A stretch of DNA of 64,000 bases from Dasypus novemcinctus (GCF_030445035.2 NC_080701.1:12180739-12244738); one strand, 5' to 3'; shown: positions 34,326-48,010, numbered from the stretch's first letter. The notes: generated from the letters alone by a model not told the origin. Made by a program: numbers and translations.

Positions 34326-36094
34326 TCAGTGAGGCTTCCTCGAATCCCCTCCAGGCGCCTGTTTTTAGTGTTGTCTTCCGTTCCTGATTCTTATTAACAG
34401 CAATAACCAAAGATACCCTGGGAAGAGGAAAGCAGTTCTTTAGACCACCAAGACTTTAGTATGAATTCCTTGTTCTTAGTCCACTCCATGAATGGAGGGT
34501 CTGTTAGTGGGAGAGCCAGTATACGGGGGAAGGGGTGGGGTCCTGAAAGGGGTGGAAAGAGAAAGGGCAAAGAATCCCAAAGACAAACATCACTTGTGTC
34601 TTTACAAGTTCTCCAATTCTGAAGGAAGGAAGTGGTGGAAAATGTCCAGGGCTCACGGCTTCGTGACGTTCACGGGCCATCTACCCAGCAGAGAACCTCA
34701 GTGGTCCAGCTCTGTTTTGCCCCCGGCTGGCCAAGTACATAGGTTGACTTCCCAGTGACCTTGACTGATTCCCTAGGAAGTGTGGGCTGCAGAGCTCCTG
34801 GTATGCTAAAAAGCTCTCTCCTCCCCCTGTGGAGGGAAATTAGGTGGCTTTAGCCTTTTGAGATTCTCTGCTGCTGCTCTTGGCTCGATTCTGTTTCATT
34901 TGCACTCCGTTTCCTGCATCCTGACATTTTCCATTCACAGTTGTCTCACAGCCTCATTTCCTACCTCTTGAAAAGGTCTCCAAAAGCACCTCTGAATCAA
35001 AAATAAAAATGCCAATTATACTTACCCTACCAGGGCTACATTCTCAGCTGTTCTGAGGCTAGTCATCTGAAGTTTTGAATAGGTAGATTTTTGTTTTTAC
35101 CCCATTCAGTTTTTAAAAGAGGAATCATTCCGCTTTGTGGAATAGTTTGAAAGTATTTTGCTCTGCCAAAAAACCCCACAAAGTCAAAAAACAGTGTCAA
35201 GAATCCCTAACCGTACCTTCCTACGCATGTCAGTCTCATACCTGAAGTGCTTCCTGCCCCACTGATACTGAGCATCAAGTTTCTAGGGCCAAGTTATCTT
35301 GGCTAATGAAACCCTTAACTCACTGGCAATGCCCTTGACATTGGTGTACCTGGAATGGATCCAACAGGGAGTTTCCCAGATGAGGATTTTGCTTCTGGTT
35401 GCAGTGGGTGTGATTTCCTTTCCCTGCCCTTCTCCATTCCCTTCCTGCAGCAAATCTTTAAATGTGACGCTCAGGATTTGTGCCCAGCACAGCTATTCTT
35501 AGCTTGGGGCCCAAGAGTTCACCCCACCCTTACATGATTGATCTCACTTTCGTGGGTTCCTATAACTTTCAACTGCTATTTCTTTTCTAGACCTTAATGA
35601 GCTTTTTCTCCCGCTGAAACTGCCTTCGGGCTACTTCTAGAACCATCTATTTCTTTTTCAACTCCATCCTTCAGCAGGCTGCAGCTAGGCTGGGGGCTCC
35701 TCTGTAATGCTTCTCTCCCTAAACCAAGGCTGGAGAGTTGGGGCGTTTAAACATTCCTGAGGGAATCTGGGGAGCTGAGAGGAGCCTCCCAGTGCTCGTT
35801 GGAGCCTGGGAAAGGGTGACTGAGCTGCGTTAGTCCTGAAGGAAGGAGGCTGTGGTGCTGAGTGCTGGATGAGAAACAGTCCTGTCGTCACTGCCTCAGT
35901 GTTCCCGTGTTCGTCATAAGCAGGTGCTACGGGCTCCTGCTTCTAGAAGGCTCTCTACCAGCCGGTGCCTGTGGTCCTTAAAGAACGCTTCCCCACTGAA
36001 ATCGGGCTGTGCCAATGTGCCTTTGTGTGCCTCAGCTATGGTTTTTAAAAGACTGCAGTACGTTCAACTTTTGAGCAGTGGAGTATATAAGGAA
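34326..36094. other. Unique sequence, no gene seen
   Basis: No exon, RNA or confidently named repeat recognised. Confidence 0.5.
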
Positions 36095-36285
36095 AATGGG
36101 CAGGCTTTAGAATCAGGCTAACAGACTCTAATTCTGTCTCGGAGATCTACTATATGTATGCATGACCTTGGGCCAATGATTTCAATTCTCTAAAACCTCA
36201 ATTTCCTCATCAGTAAAATGGGGATACAAGTAACAGGTGATTTTTGGGTTGTGGGGATTAATGAAAAGTTAATATTTAATTTCAC
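36095..36285 (+). repeat. MIR SINE, sense
   Basis: 'gcatgaccttgggccaatga', 'cctcaatttcctcatcagta', 'aaaatggggatacaag' are the sense MIR core. Confidence 0.85.
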
Positions 36286-36294
36286 AAAAGGGAG

Positions 36295-36470
36295 TTAACA
36301 CCTGAAGAGTACTTATTGTGTGCCAGGCTGAACTTTCAAGCATGGTACATATATTTAATATTTTCCTCCTAACAACAAAGGGTCGGTGCTATTATTTATT
36401 CCCATTTTATAGATAAGGCAACTGAGATACAGATTAAGGAATCTGCCCAAGACCCAGCAACCCCCTTAGG
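36295..36470 (-). repeat. MIR SINE, antisense (next to a sense MIR)
   Basis: 'gtacttattgtgtgccaggc', 'tttattcccattttatagat' and 'aaggaatctgcccaagacc' are antisense MIR landmarks. It lies about 10 bp from the end of the sense copy, giving a tail-to-tail pair. Confidence 0.8.
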
Positions 36471-37356
36471 CCCTCTGGCAAGCATGGCCCCTGCTCTGCG
36501 CCCCACAGCTCAGGTGCCCCCATACCTGAGACCAACCTGGGAAGGGGGCAGTGGGATCTGCCGGGCTCCGGGCCTCATTTCTCTCCGACATTTTCCCCAT
36601 TCATTGAGTGTAGCCAGATTCCTCTAGGTTCTTGGCTATGTTACATGAAAGAATTTAAGAGCATGCAGGTTTAGTTAGGCGAGTAGTTTATTAAGGACAT
36701 CGGAGAAGAGAATCAAAACAGGAGAAAATAACAAGACTACGCATCCTCGGGTGCAGGTGCAGGCTGCTCCAGGTAGAAAGAGAGATTCGGCTGTGTGTTA
36801 CTTTTTAAGCCATTGATTATTCCTCCCCCTGCTAATGTTCAGGGGAGGGGCCCGGCTGTTTGCTGTTTTGATTGATCACCCCACTTGTCAATTTGGGGGG
36901 TGGGGGACAATGACGAGACCCCTTGAGAATTTCTGGGGGTTTTCCTTGACCCCGAATGAAATCTCATTCCAAATGGGGGGCTGCTGGAGTCTTCCCCTCC
37001 GGGGCTTTTCAGATGGGGTTCCGTGGCCCCGTGTTTCACAGCCGTGTTTTTCTGCCAGGTATTAGATTTGTCTTCCCATTCCCTAACCAGCCTGCCTCTT
37101 TCACACGATCGCGGGTGACTCCAGAATGGTGCTGAGCCCCTGATTTTAGGTGACAAATTGTTCGTGTTTGCTAGGGGCCACATGCCCTTTGGCAGCCCTG
37201 CCAAAGCGCCGGTGCTGGGGAGAACAGGGCTAGGACTGGCCCCTGGCCCCAGGGCTCTCCAAGCGCAGACCTGGCTCATAGCCGACGCTCAGTGACGTGG
37301 AGTTACTATTGACTTGTACGTGTCTTCTGGAGCTTGGTCTATAAGGAAGTCCATGG
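36471..37356. other. Unassigned sequence
   Basis: A 146-codon antisense frame (36839-37279) has no recognisable domain. No repeat is named. Confidence 0.5.
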
Positions 37357-37758
37357 TGTATTAGGTTCTCCATAGAAACAAAACCAACAGGATACTTGCA
37401 TATATATAAATAATATATATACAAATATTAAGAGATTTATTATCAGATTTGGCTCACATGACCGCAAGGATTGGCAAGTCCCAATTCTGCAGCCAGGATG
37501 CACGTTTTGAGCGCCAGTGAAGGTGTCGGTGAATTCCCCAGGAGAAACTGGCTGGCTGAAGTAGAGGGAGATTCTTCTTTCTATGAGACTCCTCTATTAC
37601 TGAAGGCAATCGCCCTTGTTGATTGTAGATGCAGTCAGTCATAGATGCAATCAACTAAAGATCTAAATCCATGAAATACCTTCACAGTAACAATCAGGCC
37701 AGTGCTTGCTTGACCAAGCAGCTGGGTTCCATAACCTAGCCGAGCAAACATGCAAACT
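37357..37758 (-). mobile_element. ERVL/MLT2-like solo LTR, antisense
   Basis: Plus strand begins 'tgtattaggttctccataga' followed by an AT-rich patch, then 'gatttattatcagatttgg', and ends with 'agtgcttgcttgaccaagc' and 'ataacctagcc'. These are antisense ERVL LTR landmarks. It shares its interior with 24969-25403. The right edge is approximate. Confidence 0.8.
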
Positions 37759-38124
37759 TCATGGGAAAGCAAATTTGTAAAACAAAACATGATTTTGCCT
37801 GTGTTTTTAAGTCGTTACTCAGGGTTTGTAAAAGGAAGCCGACTCCTAAAAGATCAGGGATAAGGGGGATAAGGGCTGATGGCTGAGGCTGGAGCCCTGC
37901 TTCCAGGTTAACCAGCTTTTCTGTGAGAGCGGAACAGCAGAAAAGAAGAAAACTGGGCCCTCTGTGAGGCTGTGCCAGATCAAGGAAGGGGTGGACAGGG
38001 CGAGGGGACAGCCCCTCCACCATCTCGGCCTTCTCAGGCATTGTCCTCCGCTCCCTCACTCCATCACAGCTCAGGGACCCTGTGTGAAATGCAGCAATGT
38101 CCCCTCAAAGACCTCCAAGCTTTT

Positions 38125-38223
38125 CTAGTTCTTTTTCCTTTTTTTTCCAGGAGGTCCCGAGGTTGAACCCAGGGCCTCGTGCATGGGAAGCAGGTGCTCA
38201 ACCACTTGAGCTACATCTGCTCC
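38125..38223 (-). mobile_element. Short tRNA-head SINE, antisense
   Basis: Minus strand: 'gggagcagatgtagctcaag', B-box-like 'gggttcaacctcggga', then the tail. The TSD cctccaagctttt is perfect at 38112-38124 and 38224-38236. Confidence 0.92.
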
Positions 38224-38236
38224 CCTCCAAGCTTTT

Positions 38237-41100
38237 TCTTAGTCACAACCCTTACTTATCATCAGGTAACAAATGGAGAAAAAAAATTTCAAGCAGAGGA
38301 AAATGATCATCACGATACATTCCATGTCTCCATTTGCACCCTCTTCCAAGGACCTCAGGTACATCAGCCACGGAGCCTCGAGCCCCTCTAAAGAGGAGGG
38401 ACTCTTTTCCTCCCGGTTTGGATCAGGCCTGGCTCAGTCTGGTGGGTTTTCTTGGTCCCCAGAGGCATGTGGCCAAGTGGGAGGGGCATCCCACTGGAGA
38501 CCCCTGCTGGGAGTTCCCGTAGCTCAGGAGCAGGACATGCCCACACTGGTCCCCCATCTCCCTGGGTTCAGAGCAGGGCTTCAAGTCCGGTTGGAGGAGA
38601 AACCAAGTCTAATGGGCCAGAAGGAGGCTCCTATCTGATGGCCACCCCAATGCCAAGGCTGGCCCGGGGACCAGGACAGCAAATGGCCTTGAGGTCTCTG
38701 TAAGCTCTGGTGAGCTCTCCTTGCCTGGGAGGGGCTTCTGCAGTGTAGCAGTCAGAGCCTGCATAGAAGAGGTCCCACGGGGCTGGGGGGTCCACGTGCC
38801 GGCATCTCCGTCTCACGAGCCACTTCTTTCCATGGCTGCACTTTACGAGGTGCTAGCATCTTGACACTCAAAACATACATGCTGACTTTAGATCCCTGAA
38901 GACATTTGAATGAGTCCGAGAGGTTGGAGAGCATGCAGGGGGTGTCCAAGGAGCCAAGCCATGATGCTGCCTCAGGGCTCTGGGTTGATGAGGCAAGAAG
39001 AAGGACTGAAGGGGAGAAACCCCAGTGTCTCTTTCACCTCCCTCCTCCTTCTTCCAGCGCTCTCCTGTCTTGATAACTCGCTCCTACAGTTCTTTTTAAA
39101 AACGGTTCTTTTCTCCACACTGTTTTACAATAAATCAGATAATCAGAGAACTGGATTCTCCGAATGCTCCTTCAAAGCACTCTATGCACCTGTACTCCCC
39201 AGCATTGGTGGCGCAGGCACATATGAACCCGGCTAAATGCAGGCTTTGGGTAGTCCCATGAGTGAATCTTTACAATGAGCAAATCTCATTAAAATGTTGC
39301 CATGGCATTGAATTTAGGCCAAATGGACGCAATTCCAACACAATCCTGCAAATCTACACCTTTTGGCCGGGAAAACTGATAACAGGCAGAAATTAGGATA
39401 GAAAAAGAAGTGGACATGAGCTGCTGGACAGCATGTCAGAGTCATTTCCAAGTGTCCACAATTACTCCTGGTGATATCGATTGGATAATGACAAAGAGAT
39501 CTGGTCTGATTCCAAAAAGAGAAGCCACGCGTAGAAGGCAGAAGGCAAAAGGAGTACTTAATTTTTATGAACCTGTTGGCTGAGGCTTGATATTCATATT
39601 TCATGTTGTCAATCTTGTCTTTTTTTATTTTAAACTCAAAACGAAGTGCTAGGGCTGGCTCTTGACGCTAATCCCAGTAAGAGCATGTGGCATTTCCATA
39701 TTCTGTCCCCCTGAACTGTTCTAGCTAATAACAGCACCGCATGTGCTGAACTGTCTTCTGAACTTGTCAAGCAGTTACAAGTTGAATTTTGGAAACATGT
39801 AATAATTACAAGGATTTTTTTTTTTAATCTCCCCGCTGCTTGATATCAGCTCTCTCTTCCGTAGGCAACAGCACTTTGGGGTCTAAAATAGGGGCCATAA
39901 ATAAATCTGGCTGATGGCCCTGCGTGAAGCAATCTCGTTTCCCTCTCCTTCCTTCCTTGACACCTCCTGTTTCTCTGTTGAGCTTACGATTTGGTTGCTA
40001 GGTCAGCAGAAGGTGAACGGTTTCCTGCGTGGGTGAGGCAGAGTGGTTGCAAAATGTGTATCTTGCCTCAAATCAGCAAATGGTACCCCAGCTGTCAGGG
40101 GGACGCTGACAGGCTGTGATTCCGGAAGGAGCACGAGCTGAATTACATTGTCAAGCCCGGTATCAAGTGGCTATGGCTGCTCTCTAGCCCCTTCCCCATC
40201 CTGTGTTCTCCTCCAAGTGAGTCTATTCTCTTGGCAGGCACTAGAAGGAGGGCGGCCGCATAGAATCATGGAAGATTAAGTTGGAAGGGGTCGTTTTTTC
40301 TAGATTCTGCTCCTTACAGGAGGGCTCTGAGGGGCAGGGCTCTGGACAGAGGTGGGGGTGGTGCGGGGAGGGAGGGGGCAGTGAAGAGGACCCTAGTCTG
40401 CCCAGTGAAATAGTGCTAAGAGTTCCCAAAAAAAGGGCGAATTGGGTCATGCATGTCAGGCAAGAGCAGTTCCTGTGCTGCACGAGGGGGCAAGAGTCAG
40501 ATCTGCCTGTGCTCAAGTCTAGAGAAATACTCAGTCCTGAAACAAAGCTTAGATTCGTACCCCAGCAGTGGCACTGGCCCCCCTGCAGGCATAAAGCAAT
40601 GTGTCAGGGTTGGGGATGATGTTTCAAGGGTCCCACCCTGCACCCTGGAAACTTGTAGCCTTACTTCATCTGGAACCAAAGGGCAATCATTAATTCCTTC
40701 TGTACTGCATGATGGGAGCTAGGGACACCAGGAGGAGAGAAACAGCTTTCCTCTACCTTCAGGAACTTCCAGACATATAAACAATTTTTGCTAGGTGAGG
40801 CACTCAAACGAATTTATTATAAGGCAATTTCACCAACAAAGCAATCTGTGGCTTCAACACACAGCCCAGTTATTCTTTCTCTGCTTGGTAAGAGTGAGCA
40901 GCCATCAGTCATAAAATTATTATAGAGGGTAGACATTTATTTTTAGACATTAAATGATGGGAAGTACTAGTTAGTATCATTCATGTAGCATTTTATGTGT
41001 GCAAAGTGCTTTGCCATCATATTTTATGGCGCGTTCTACATAATAGTCATGTGTGAGATGAGCTGGAACAGCCTGTATTTCAGAGTTAGGAAACTGCAGC
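38237..41100. other. Unique sequence; 39240-40250 looks repeat-free
   Basis: Overlapping frames at 38273-38949 and 40241-40722 have no recognisable domain. The 39240-40250 part has no repeat I can name. A weak antisense MIR-like phrase lies near 40975-41100. No gene called. Confidence 0.45.
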
Positions 41101-43690
41101 GATCACCAAAGAGATCAGCATCTTCTTTAAAGGTTATTTGCCTTAAGGTTTGATAAAGGTCAAACATCTTTACATTTCTTGGCATTTGCCTTCTACATGT
41201 TTAGATTTGGTTCCCTGTGTCTTTTTATAACGGTTTAGAATCAGAGCTCCGATTCTGAAATGCGCCAGCCACGTCCGTGTGCAGCTTGCCAAGATGAGCC
41301 AAGGCGGACTTGACCCAACCCTTTCAGCCTTTACCATGATCAATAGCTGTTAGCAGAGCTCCACGGGAGTTCCATTTCATTCTTCCCGTCACTTGTCCTC
41401 CAAGGTCAGAGGAAGAGTCCCTCTGTCTTCATCTCCCTTTCCTTCCAGGAAGTGATCCTTGGCAGGGTCCTTGTCTGCCTTCACTACCAACTCTTTGGTG
41501 GTGGTTGTTGATCTGAAACAATTTATCTTTCAAAATCGACTCTTAGGAAAAGCCCCGGTTATTTAGAAAAACTTGAAGAAATCTAATAAAGAGTAGAGCG
41601 TGTTCTACTACTCTTCAGGCTAACTCAATGTGCACATTTCAAATGCTTCCTATCACCAGTGTAAGCAATGCCATTTTTTCACATTAAGAATGGAAACGTT
41701 GATAAATACAAAATATTAAAATACTGCCTTTTGAAGAACTCGATGAAAACAGTGAGGTTTAGTTGATGTCTTTAGAAAGAAATTGGAAAGATTTGACAGG
41801 GAAAAAGATGGATATGAGCTGCAGGTGGGAAAGAATTGTCAGATAAAACTAGTAAAGGCCTCTTGAGTCATAGGGATTTTCAGATCTTCCATCGAGACCA
41901 AAAAATGGCAGCCTTTACTTCTGGAAAAAAAACTCATTTTCTCTCTTCTTCTCCTGGAGATAGTAAGACAATAAGATAAAGCACATGGAGAAGCTCCTCC
42001 TCCTGCCCACTGAGACCAGGCTTTGCTGTCCCCATGCCACAGCGCCGCAGGCAGGACACTGTCCCGCCCTTCAGGACATGGCGTTGCAAAGAGCACCCCT
42101 TACCCGGTGGCCTCTCCTCACCTCTCCCTGCCCCGTCCCATCTAACCTCCAAGGAGGTAGGATGCTCTGGCATCTACAGAGCACCGAGAGCAGTTTCTAA
42201 TCGTCCTGCTGGGAAGTGGCCCTGGCCAAAGTTTCAGAAGAAGAGCAGGGATGTTTTAAAGAATTCCCTCTGGACACAATTCCTTTTTCCCCCATCAAGG
42301 TGACCAGAGCTCATCAACAAGGCCAACTCCCCTGCTGGGTTCAGGAACGTGCCTGGCTCTGGAACAGGATCCAAAGCCAGAGGGACATCTCAGCCTTTCC
42401 CCCAGAGCAGGAGAAACATCTTCACTTCAATAATCTTGACGCTTCCAATAAAATAAAAAGTGGACCACACAGACACTTCCTTTGAAAAGGCAAGCTGTGT
42501 GTACAGGCGGGGGTCCCTACAGCAATCCAAAAATAGGTCATCATCTTTCAGTCTTCCTACTTTGATCTCCAGGGCAGCAGTGCAATGCATAATAATAAAA
42601 AATACCCTCATATTTCACACAAGGGTGTGCTAAACACACACAAAGTTTTACCCACACCTCAGGTCAAGCTAACCTCTTCAGAAGTGAAGGTAGTAGAACC
42701 AGGAGGTACCCCTCAAACATTTAAGAGGTACATATTGTGAAGAGCAGCTCGTTTTCTTCTCAGTGTCAGCCACCTACTCTGTGACTCCACTTCCTCAGAT
42801 ACAAATCACAAAGGGCCCACCCTGGACCAACTTCTGCCAGGAAGGTCCCCCCCTACTTTCTTCTTACCACCCATGAATGGGGTGGAACTTTGGGGAGGCA
42901 GGAGGAAAGAGCTTGTGAAGTCCAACTAACTCTTTTGTTTCCACTTGCCATTCCTTCAGCAAGTATTCTTGAGGACTGTGACCACCCTGGAGGATTAGTT
43001 GGTGGCCAAGAGGGACTAGTCCCTTCCCACAAGGTGCACACTGTCCAGTGGGGAGCCCAGGGAGGACAGCAGACAATTAGCAAACAAGGCTTGATGCTAT
43101 GAGAAAATGGGGAGCTATAGAGCATAAGGGGGGGGGGTGGATTACCACCTCAGTTCTGGGGGTTCCAGGTGGGCTTCCCAAAGGATGTAGCCTCAGAGCC
43201 CTGGACCTGGGAGCTAGATTGAAAAGGCCAATGTGCCTTTTGCTTGGGAGAGACTTCAAGTTTAGGGAGTCAAGAAGGGGTGAGGGTCAGGCCCAGGGGA
43301 ATAGGGTCTCTTTAAGCTGTAGGCATGAGGACGGGAAGGGGGCTAGCTTGCCTCTGGCTTTGCCGTGACCCAGGCAGAAGTCAAGTTTAAGGATAAGAGT
43401 TACCTTTGGGTTGTCCCCTGTGGCATGCATTTCTTGGCATAGAACCGGCAACTGGACAAGGTTCAGACCCAGAAAAATAACCTCCCCCCACACAGGCTTA
43501 GAGGGGTTTGAAGAGCTCCTCTTCAAATCCCTCTTGACAAGGTCCCCACCTGGGCTCAAGGTGGAAAGCAGAAGGAGCTCAGGAAAAGGAGGCAGGAAGC
43601 ACTCAGTTTTATTAGGCGTGGGCCTCAGCCAGTCCTTTGACCACTCCAGGCCTTGCTGCCTCATTTAACTTACAGGATTAATTGTACCTT
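41101..43690. other. Unique sequence, no gene seen
   Basis: Overlapping short frames at 41839-42303 and 42853-43668 on both strands show no domain. A nine-base G run lies near 43130. Nothing else recognised. Confidence 0.45.
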
Positions 43691-46329
43691 CCCTACTCAG
43701 TCAACAAGTTTGAGGGACCATAAATTCAAATAATAAATATACAACACGAAAGATACACAAACATGAAAGCCACGATTGTGTCCAATAGTGTGTGAACGTG
43801 TCCATTCGCTTCTGCTTCTGGGTGAGGTATTCCCCTCCCACACCACTGATTTTCTTGGGTTTCCCCCTCATTTACCCCATCCGCTGCCAGACACTGCCTC
43901 TCTCACGCCCCAGCCACCATCCCAAATCACTTGGGCGGCAGATGCTAATCACATGGCCAGGGTTGAATCATCCCGAGCAGTGGTCTCTGTTATCACAAAC
44001 ACCATCAAAATACTCAAATAGCCCTCCACCTTAAAGTCCATCAATCCATATTCCCCAAGTCTACTCTGTGCCCAATACCTTATGTACCTACGTGTTTATA
44101 TGTGTATGTGTATATATGCATATAGGAGAAAGGAAGAATTACCCATATAGTAATATGTGGAGTTGGTGAAGAAAATATGACTTTTATTTAACTGAATTTT
44201 TCAAAATGAGTATATATTACGTGGATGATAAGTAAAACATTGATACATTTTCTTATTTTTCAAAGAAAAGGTACTTGCTTTACTTGGCCACTTGATGACT
44301 GCTGAATGTCAATTCCTGATACAAGTAAACACCAAACTTCTCCTCCTGAGGTGTGATACATCTTTTCCTTTGTGATTTAGCTTTCATGTCTGACTTAATA
44401 GGCTAACTAAAGGCAAGACAAAGTAGTGCAGGGTCTCATGTTTCAGTTTATACTGACTCTAAGCCAAAGCCTCTGACTCATGTGGGCATGACTGGCTAAT
44501 GATGCCCGTTTATGCCCTCACTTCCTTGAGAAATTGTTTGTGGCATCAAAGCTGGCAGCAGGTCTTAGAAATCTCGTGATATGGGATCACCTGTGTTGGC
44601 ACAGTCAGTTTCCTTCATTATTTCCTTTTCTTTCTCTTGCGGCAAATCTGGATCTGCTGACCACCTGCCCTTCCTGGCTCTGTCCTTTGCCTGTGAACTC
44701 TGGGGCAGCATTCTCCTGGACGCTCTTTAAGAACGTTCACTTCCTCTCCAGACCAGTCATCGAATTGTTGAGATCAGAGCACAGCAGTTTCCTTTGCCTA
44801 CCTCATGCTCCTAGCATGCTTGATCTTTTGTCTCAAAAGTCTCTGTTTTCTTTGTCTTGCTCTCCGTATTTACACACTGGCTTAGAGGTTTATTTAGGGG
44901 ATTGGTTACGCACACCATGATGTGGAGGGGCCAGTGCTCCAATGGGGGGGGGGGTGCCTCACAGTTGCCCTGAGCTGGTCCTCATTGTAAGTGGTAAGAC
45001 AGGTTCTTTTCTTTGGGAGGTACCCCAAATCTTCTGGAGTAGTTTTCAACACGCCAAAGTGCTCTCCATTGCAATTTAGCGAACGAAAAGCAAGACCCCT
45101 TCTTGGCACTCAAGAACACCCAATCACTTGGCCCCTGCCTATCTATCCAGACTAATCTGCCACAAATATCCTAGACGAATTCTCCCAGAGCAAGACTCTT
45201 CCTTGTACTCTGACCCCAACTTGCATATCTGCATCTCGATGCTTTTTACAATCTCCTGCAGTCCATCCCTCCCCTCAATCCCCAGCTCAGACAGTATGCA
45301 CCCTGTGATTTCCAGGGATCATTCTGGCTAACAATGACCTTTCCCACTCATTCTCACATAATTTGAATATATGCATAAATTAAAAATGATGACCTCACAT
45401 ATCCATAGTAAGAAGAGATAAACCCAGGTGTCTGACATTCTGCTTTTTATATCCTGATGACGGTGACAAAAGAAATATAAAAATGGAAAGAAATTTTCAC
45501 TGGGATGGTAACCTAGGGATGGGTGTTATTTATAAGCCAGAAACTAAATGGACTACGTAATTAGAATATCCTTCAGATATCGTGTAGGTACAGGTCAAAC
45601 AAGGAAGGCTGCCTCACGGCTCCCCTTCACAAGTCAGAGCAGCCTTGGAGAATTAAGTGGGTGGGATGGTAGTGGAAACCCTTACTAGAGAGGGTAAGAG
45701 CTGGCAATCATATGAACTTATATCAACGATCTCTCTTAAGATATGACAGCAAGGCTCTGAGAGTAACCAGGTAGAGAGAATTCACCCTTCCTGTGCATGA
45801 GGAAAAACACAAACCAATGTTTAATCAAGGAAAGGATTTTGCAACAAAGAAGGACAACACAACCCTCAAAATAGGCATCCAGATGATAACTTTTGGAAAA
45901 AATTTACCACAGGGAACAAGTAAATTTTGGGAAAAAAAATCTGCCACACCCACACAGTCATATTTGTACTGTTATGTAGTTGTGTAGGAAAGAACCTCTT
46001 CTTTTTGCTTGTGTAGGTAGGAAAGGGCAAAGGAGTGCTCTCCTCCACCTACAGGCTTTCAACAGAGTGGCCTCTCCTAGTCCAGGATTCTCTGGAACAC
46101 GCCAGCTCCATTTTTGACCCATTTTTGACGCAGGCTGCAGCATCCCCTTCTCCTCCCCATGCTGCAGGAATTTGTTGTGATTTCACATTCTTTGGTTCTC
46201 CTTTCCATTATCTGCATTGCTGTGAGCTCTAACTTTTCCATTCCTTTACCATCATTTATTAGGGGCATTAGAAGTGAAAATAGACAAATATATGTGTTCA
46301 GACTTTTTTCATCCGACAGGCTCTCAATG
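43691..46329. other. Unique sequence with short TG/TA and G-run tracts
   Basis: A TATG-rich tract lies near 44095-44125 and a ten-base G run near 44945. No exon, RNA or confident repeat recognised. Confidence 0.45.
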
Positions 46330-46485
46330 TCTTAAAACTACCAATTATTCCCAAGTTCATTTGTACATTTAATGAAATTTAAGTCAAATTACAAACAAAA
46401 TATTTTGGAATTTAAACTAAATGAATTAAAAGTAGGTTATATGGAAGACCAAAAAGAACATTTTGAAACACAAGAATTGTAGGAG

Positions 46486-46727
46486 GGAAGCGGACAAGTG
46501 ATTGGGCTCCCACCTACCATATGGGAGGCCCCATGTTCAATTCCTGGTGCTTCCTGATGAAGGCAAGCTGACCCATGCCACAGAGACCTGGCACAGCAAG
46601 ATGACGAAACAAAGGGAGACAAGCAGACACAGAAGAATGCACAGCAAATGGACACAGAGAGCAGGCAGAGAGTGCAGGCAGCAAGGGGCAGGGGGACCAA
46701 TAAATAAAATAAAAATCTTTTTAAAAA
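46486..46727 (+). mobile_element. DAS-type SINE, intermediate architecture
   Basis: Head 'ggaagcggacaagtgattgg', B-box-like 'catgttcaattcctggtg', short centre with 'gaaggcaagctgacccatgc', tail 'ggacacagagagcaggcag' then AAATAAAATAAAAATC. The TSD is aagaattgtaggag (46472-46485) versus aagaattataggag (46728-46741), with one mismatch. Confidence 0.92.
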
Positions 46728-47233
46728 AAGAATTATAGGAGAATGGGCCAATATGGTCAGATATCAGATATGTTACTTGGCAAAATATATAAATAAAACA
46801 GAATGATTTCAGTAGACGAGCAGGTCAGTAGAATGGAAAAGTAAAACAAAAACAGACCTAAGGATATTCAAGAATTTAAAATGTGATTTAGACAATTTCA
46901 AACTGGCCAGGAGAGGATTAAGTTATATAATAAAGAATGATGGTGGCAAATTTGGTTGATATGCAATAAAAATAAAACCAAATTTTTTCTCTTTATATCA
47001 TATACTAGAATATATTCCAAATAGACTAATGAGTTAAATATTTAAGAACAAATGAGAAGCAAAAACAGAACAAGATTTTAAAAATGAAAACTTAACCTAA
47101 ATAACACAAAAGGGGAGGAGGAGCCACAAAGGAAAAACTGAAAGCACTGAGTATGCAAAAATGTAAAACTGTAAGCTTAAATAAAACTTTAAAAAGTCAT
47201 ATAACTTTAAAAAATACAAGATATTTATGACAA

Positions 47234-47821
47234 GTTCTTTCCTGAATCCCAAAAGATTATGTTCTTCAACTAATCTATTCCTGAGGGTGTGGGGCCCTTT
47301 GATTGCATTAGATTCAGTTAAGAGGCCTTTGATTAGATCACTGGACAAGATCACTTTAGGGCTTTTGATTGAACTATGTGAATGAGGTGTGAGCCAGGTT
47401 GGGTGTCTGCCTTCTTACTGGGTCTTATATAAAGGGAGAGAGAGGGAGAGAGACACAATTTTGACCCTGCCATTCTAGAGAGGACTGCCCTGAAACAGAG
47501 AAGCTCGAGAGGCTGGGAGAGGTCCCAGAGTCTGGAACTAGCAGAGCACAGAGGTGTGGAACGAGGCTCCCGAGTGGGTGGGCCCACAGAACAGCTCAAA
47601 GCTGAGGACATGAGCCCTGCCAAATGCCAGATTGCCACATGGCAGGGCACCAAGATCAGCAGTAGCTGACTTTGGTGAGAAAGCATTTCTGATAGTGCCT
47701 TGATTTGGACTTTTCACAGCCTCAGAACTGCAAACTTTTATCTTAAATAAAATTCCCATTATGAAAGTCAACGCATTTCTTTTATTTTGCATTGGCGACC
47801 CTGTGGCAAACTAAGACCACA
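47234..47821 (+). mobile_element. Xenarthran-looking MaLR-like LTR, copy 1
   Basis: Shares with 49080-49530 the landmarks 'atgttcttcaac/acgtgttcttaa', 'agaggcctttgattagatca/gatgttacttctgttgag', 'tgccttgattt(t)gga', 'cctcagaactgcaaac' and '...ttcccattat'. The 3' end has the MaLR-style 'ggcaaactaagacca'. The 8-mer tatgacaa flanks it at 47226-47233 and 47822-47829, consistent with a 5-bp TSD inside the old L1. About 590 bp, no internal region. Confidence 0.65.
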
Positions 47822-48010
47822 TATGACAAACTGGGCAAAAGGTCTGTAAAATATATGATGCACAAAGGGACATAGTATTAGTATATACATACAAAAGTTT
47901 TTTAAATCAATAAGGAAACTATGAACACCCAGTGAAAACAAGGGGCTAAAGACATGAAAATGCAATTCAGAAAAAAAGAAATGGAGATGACCAACAAGCA
48001 AGGAACCAGG

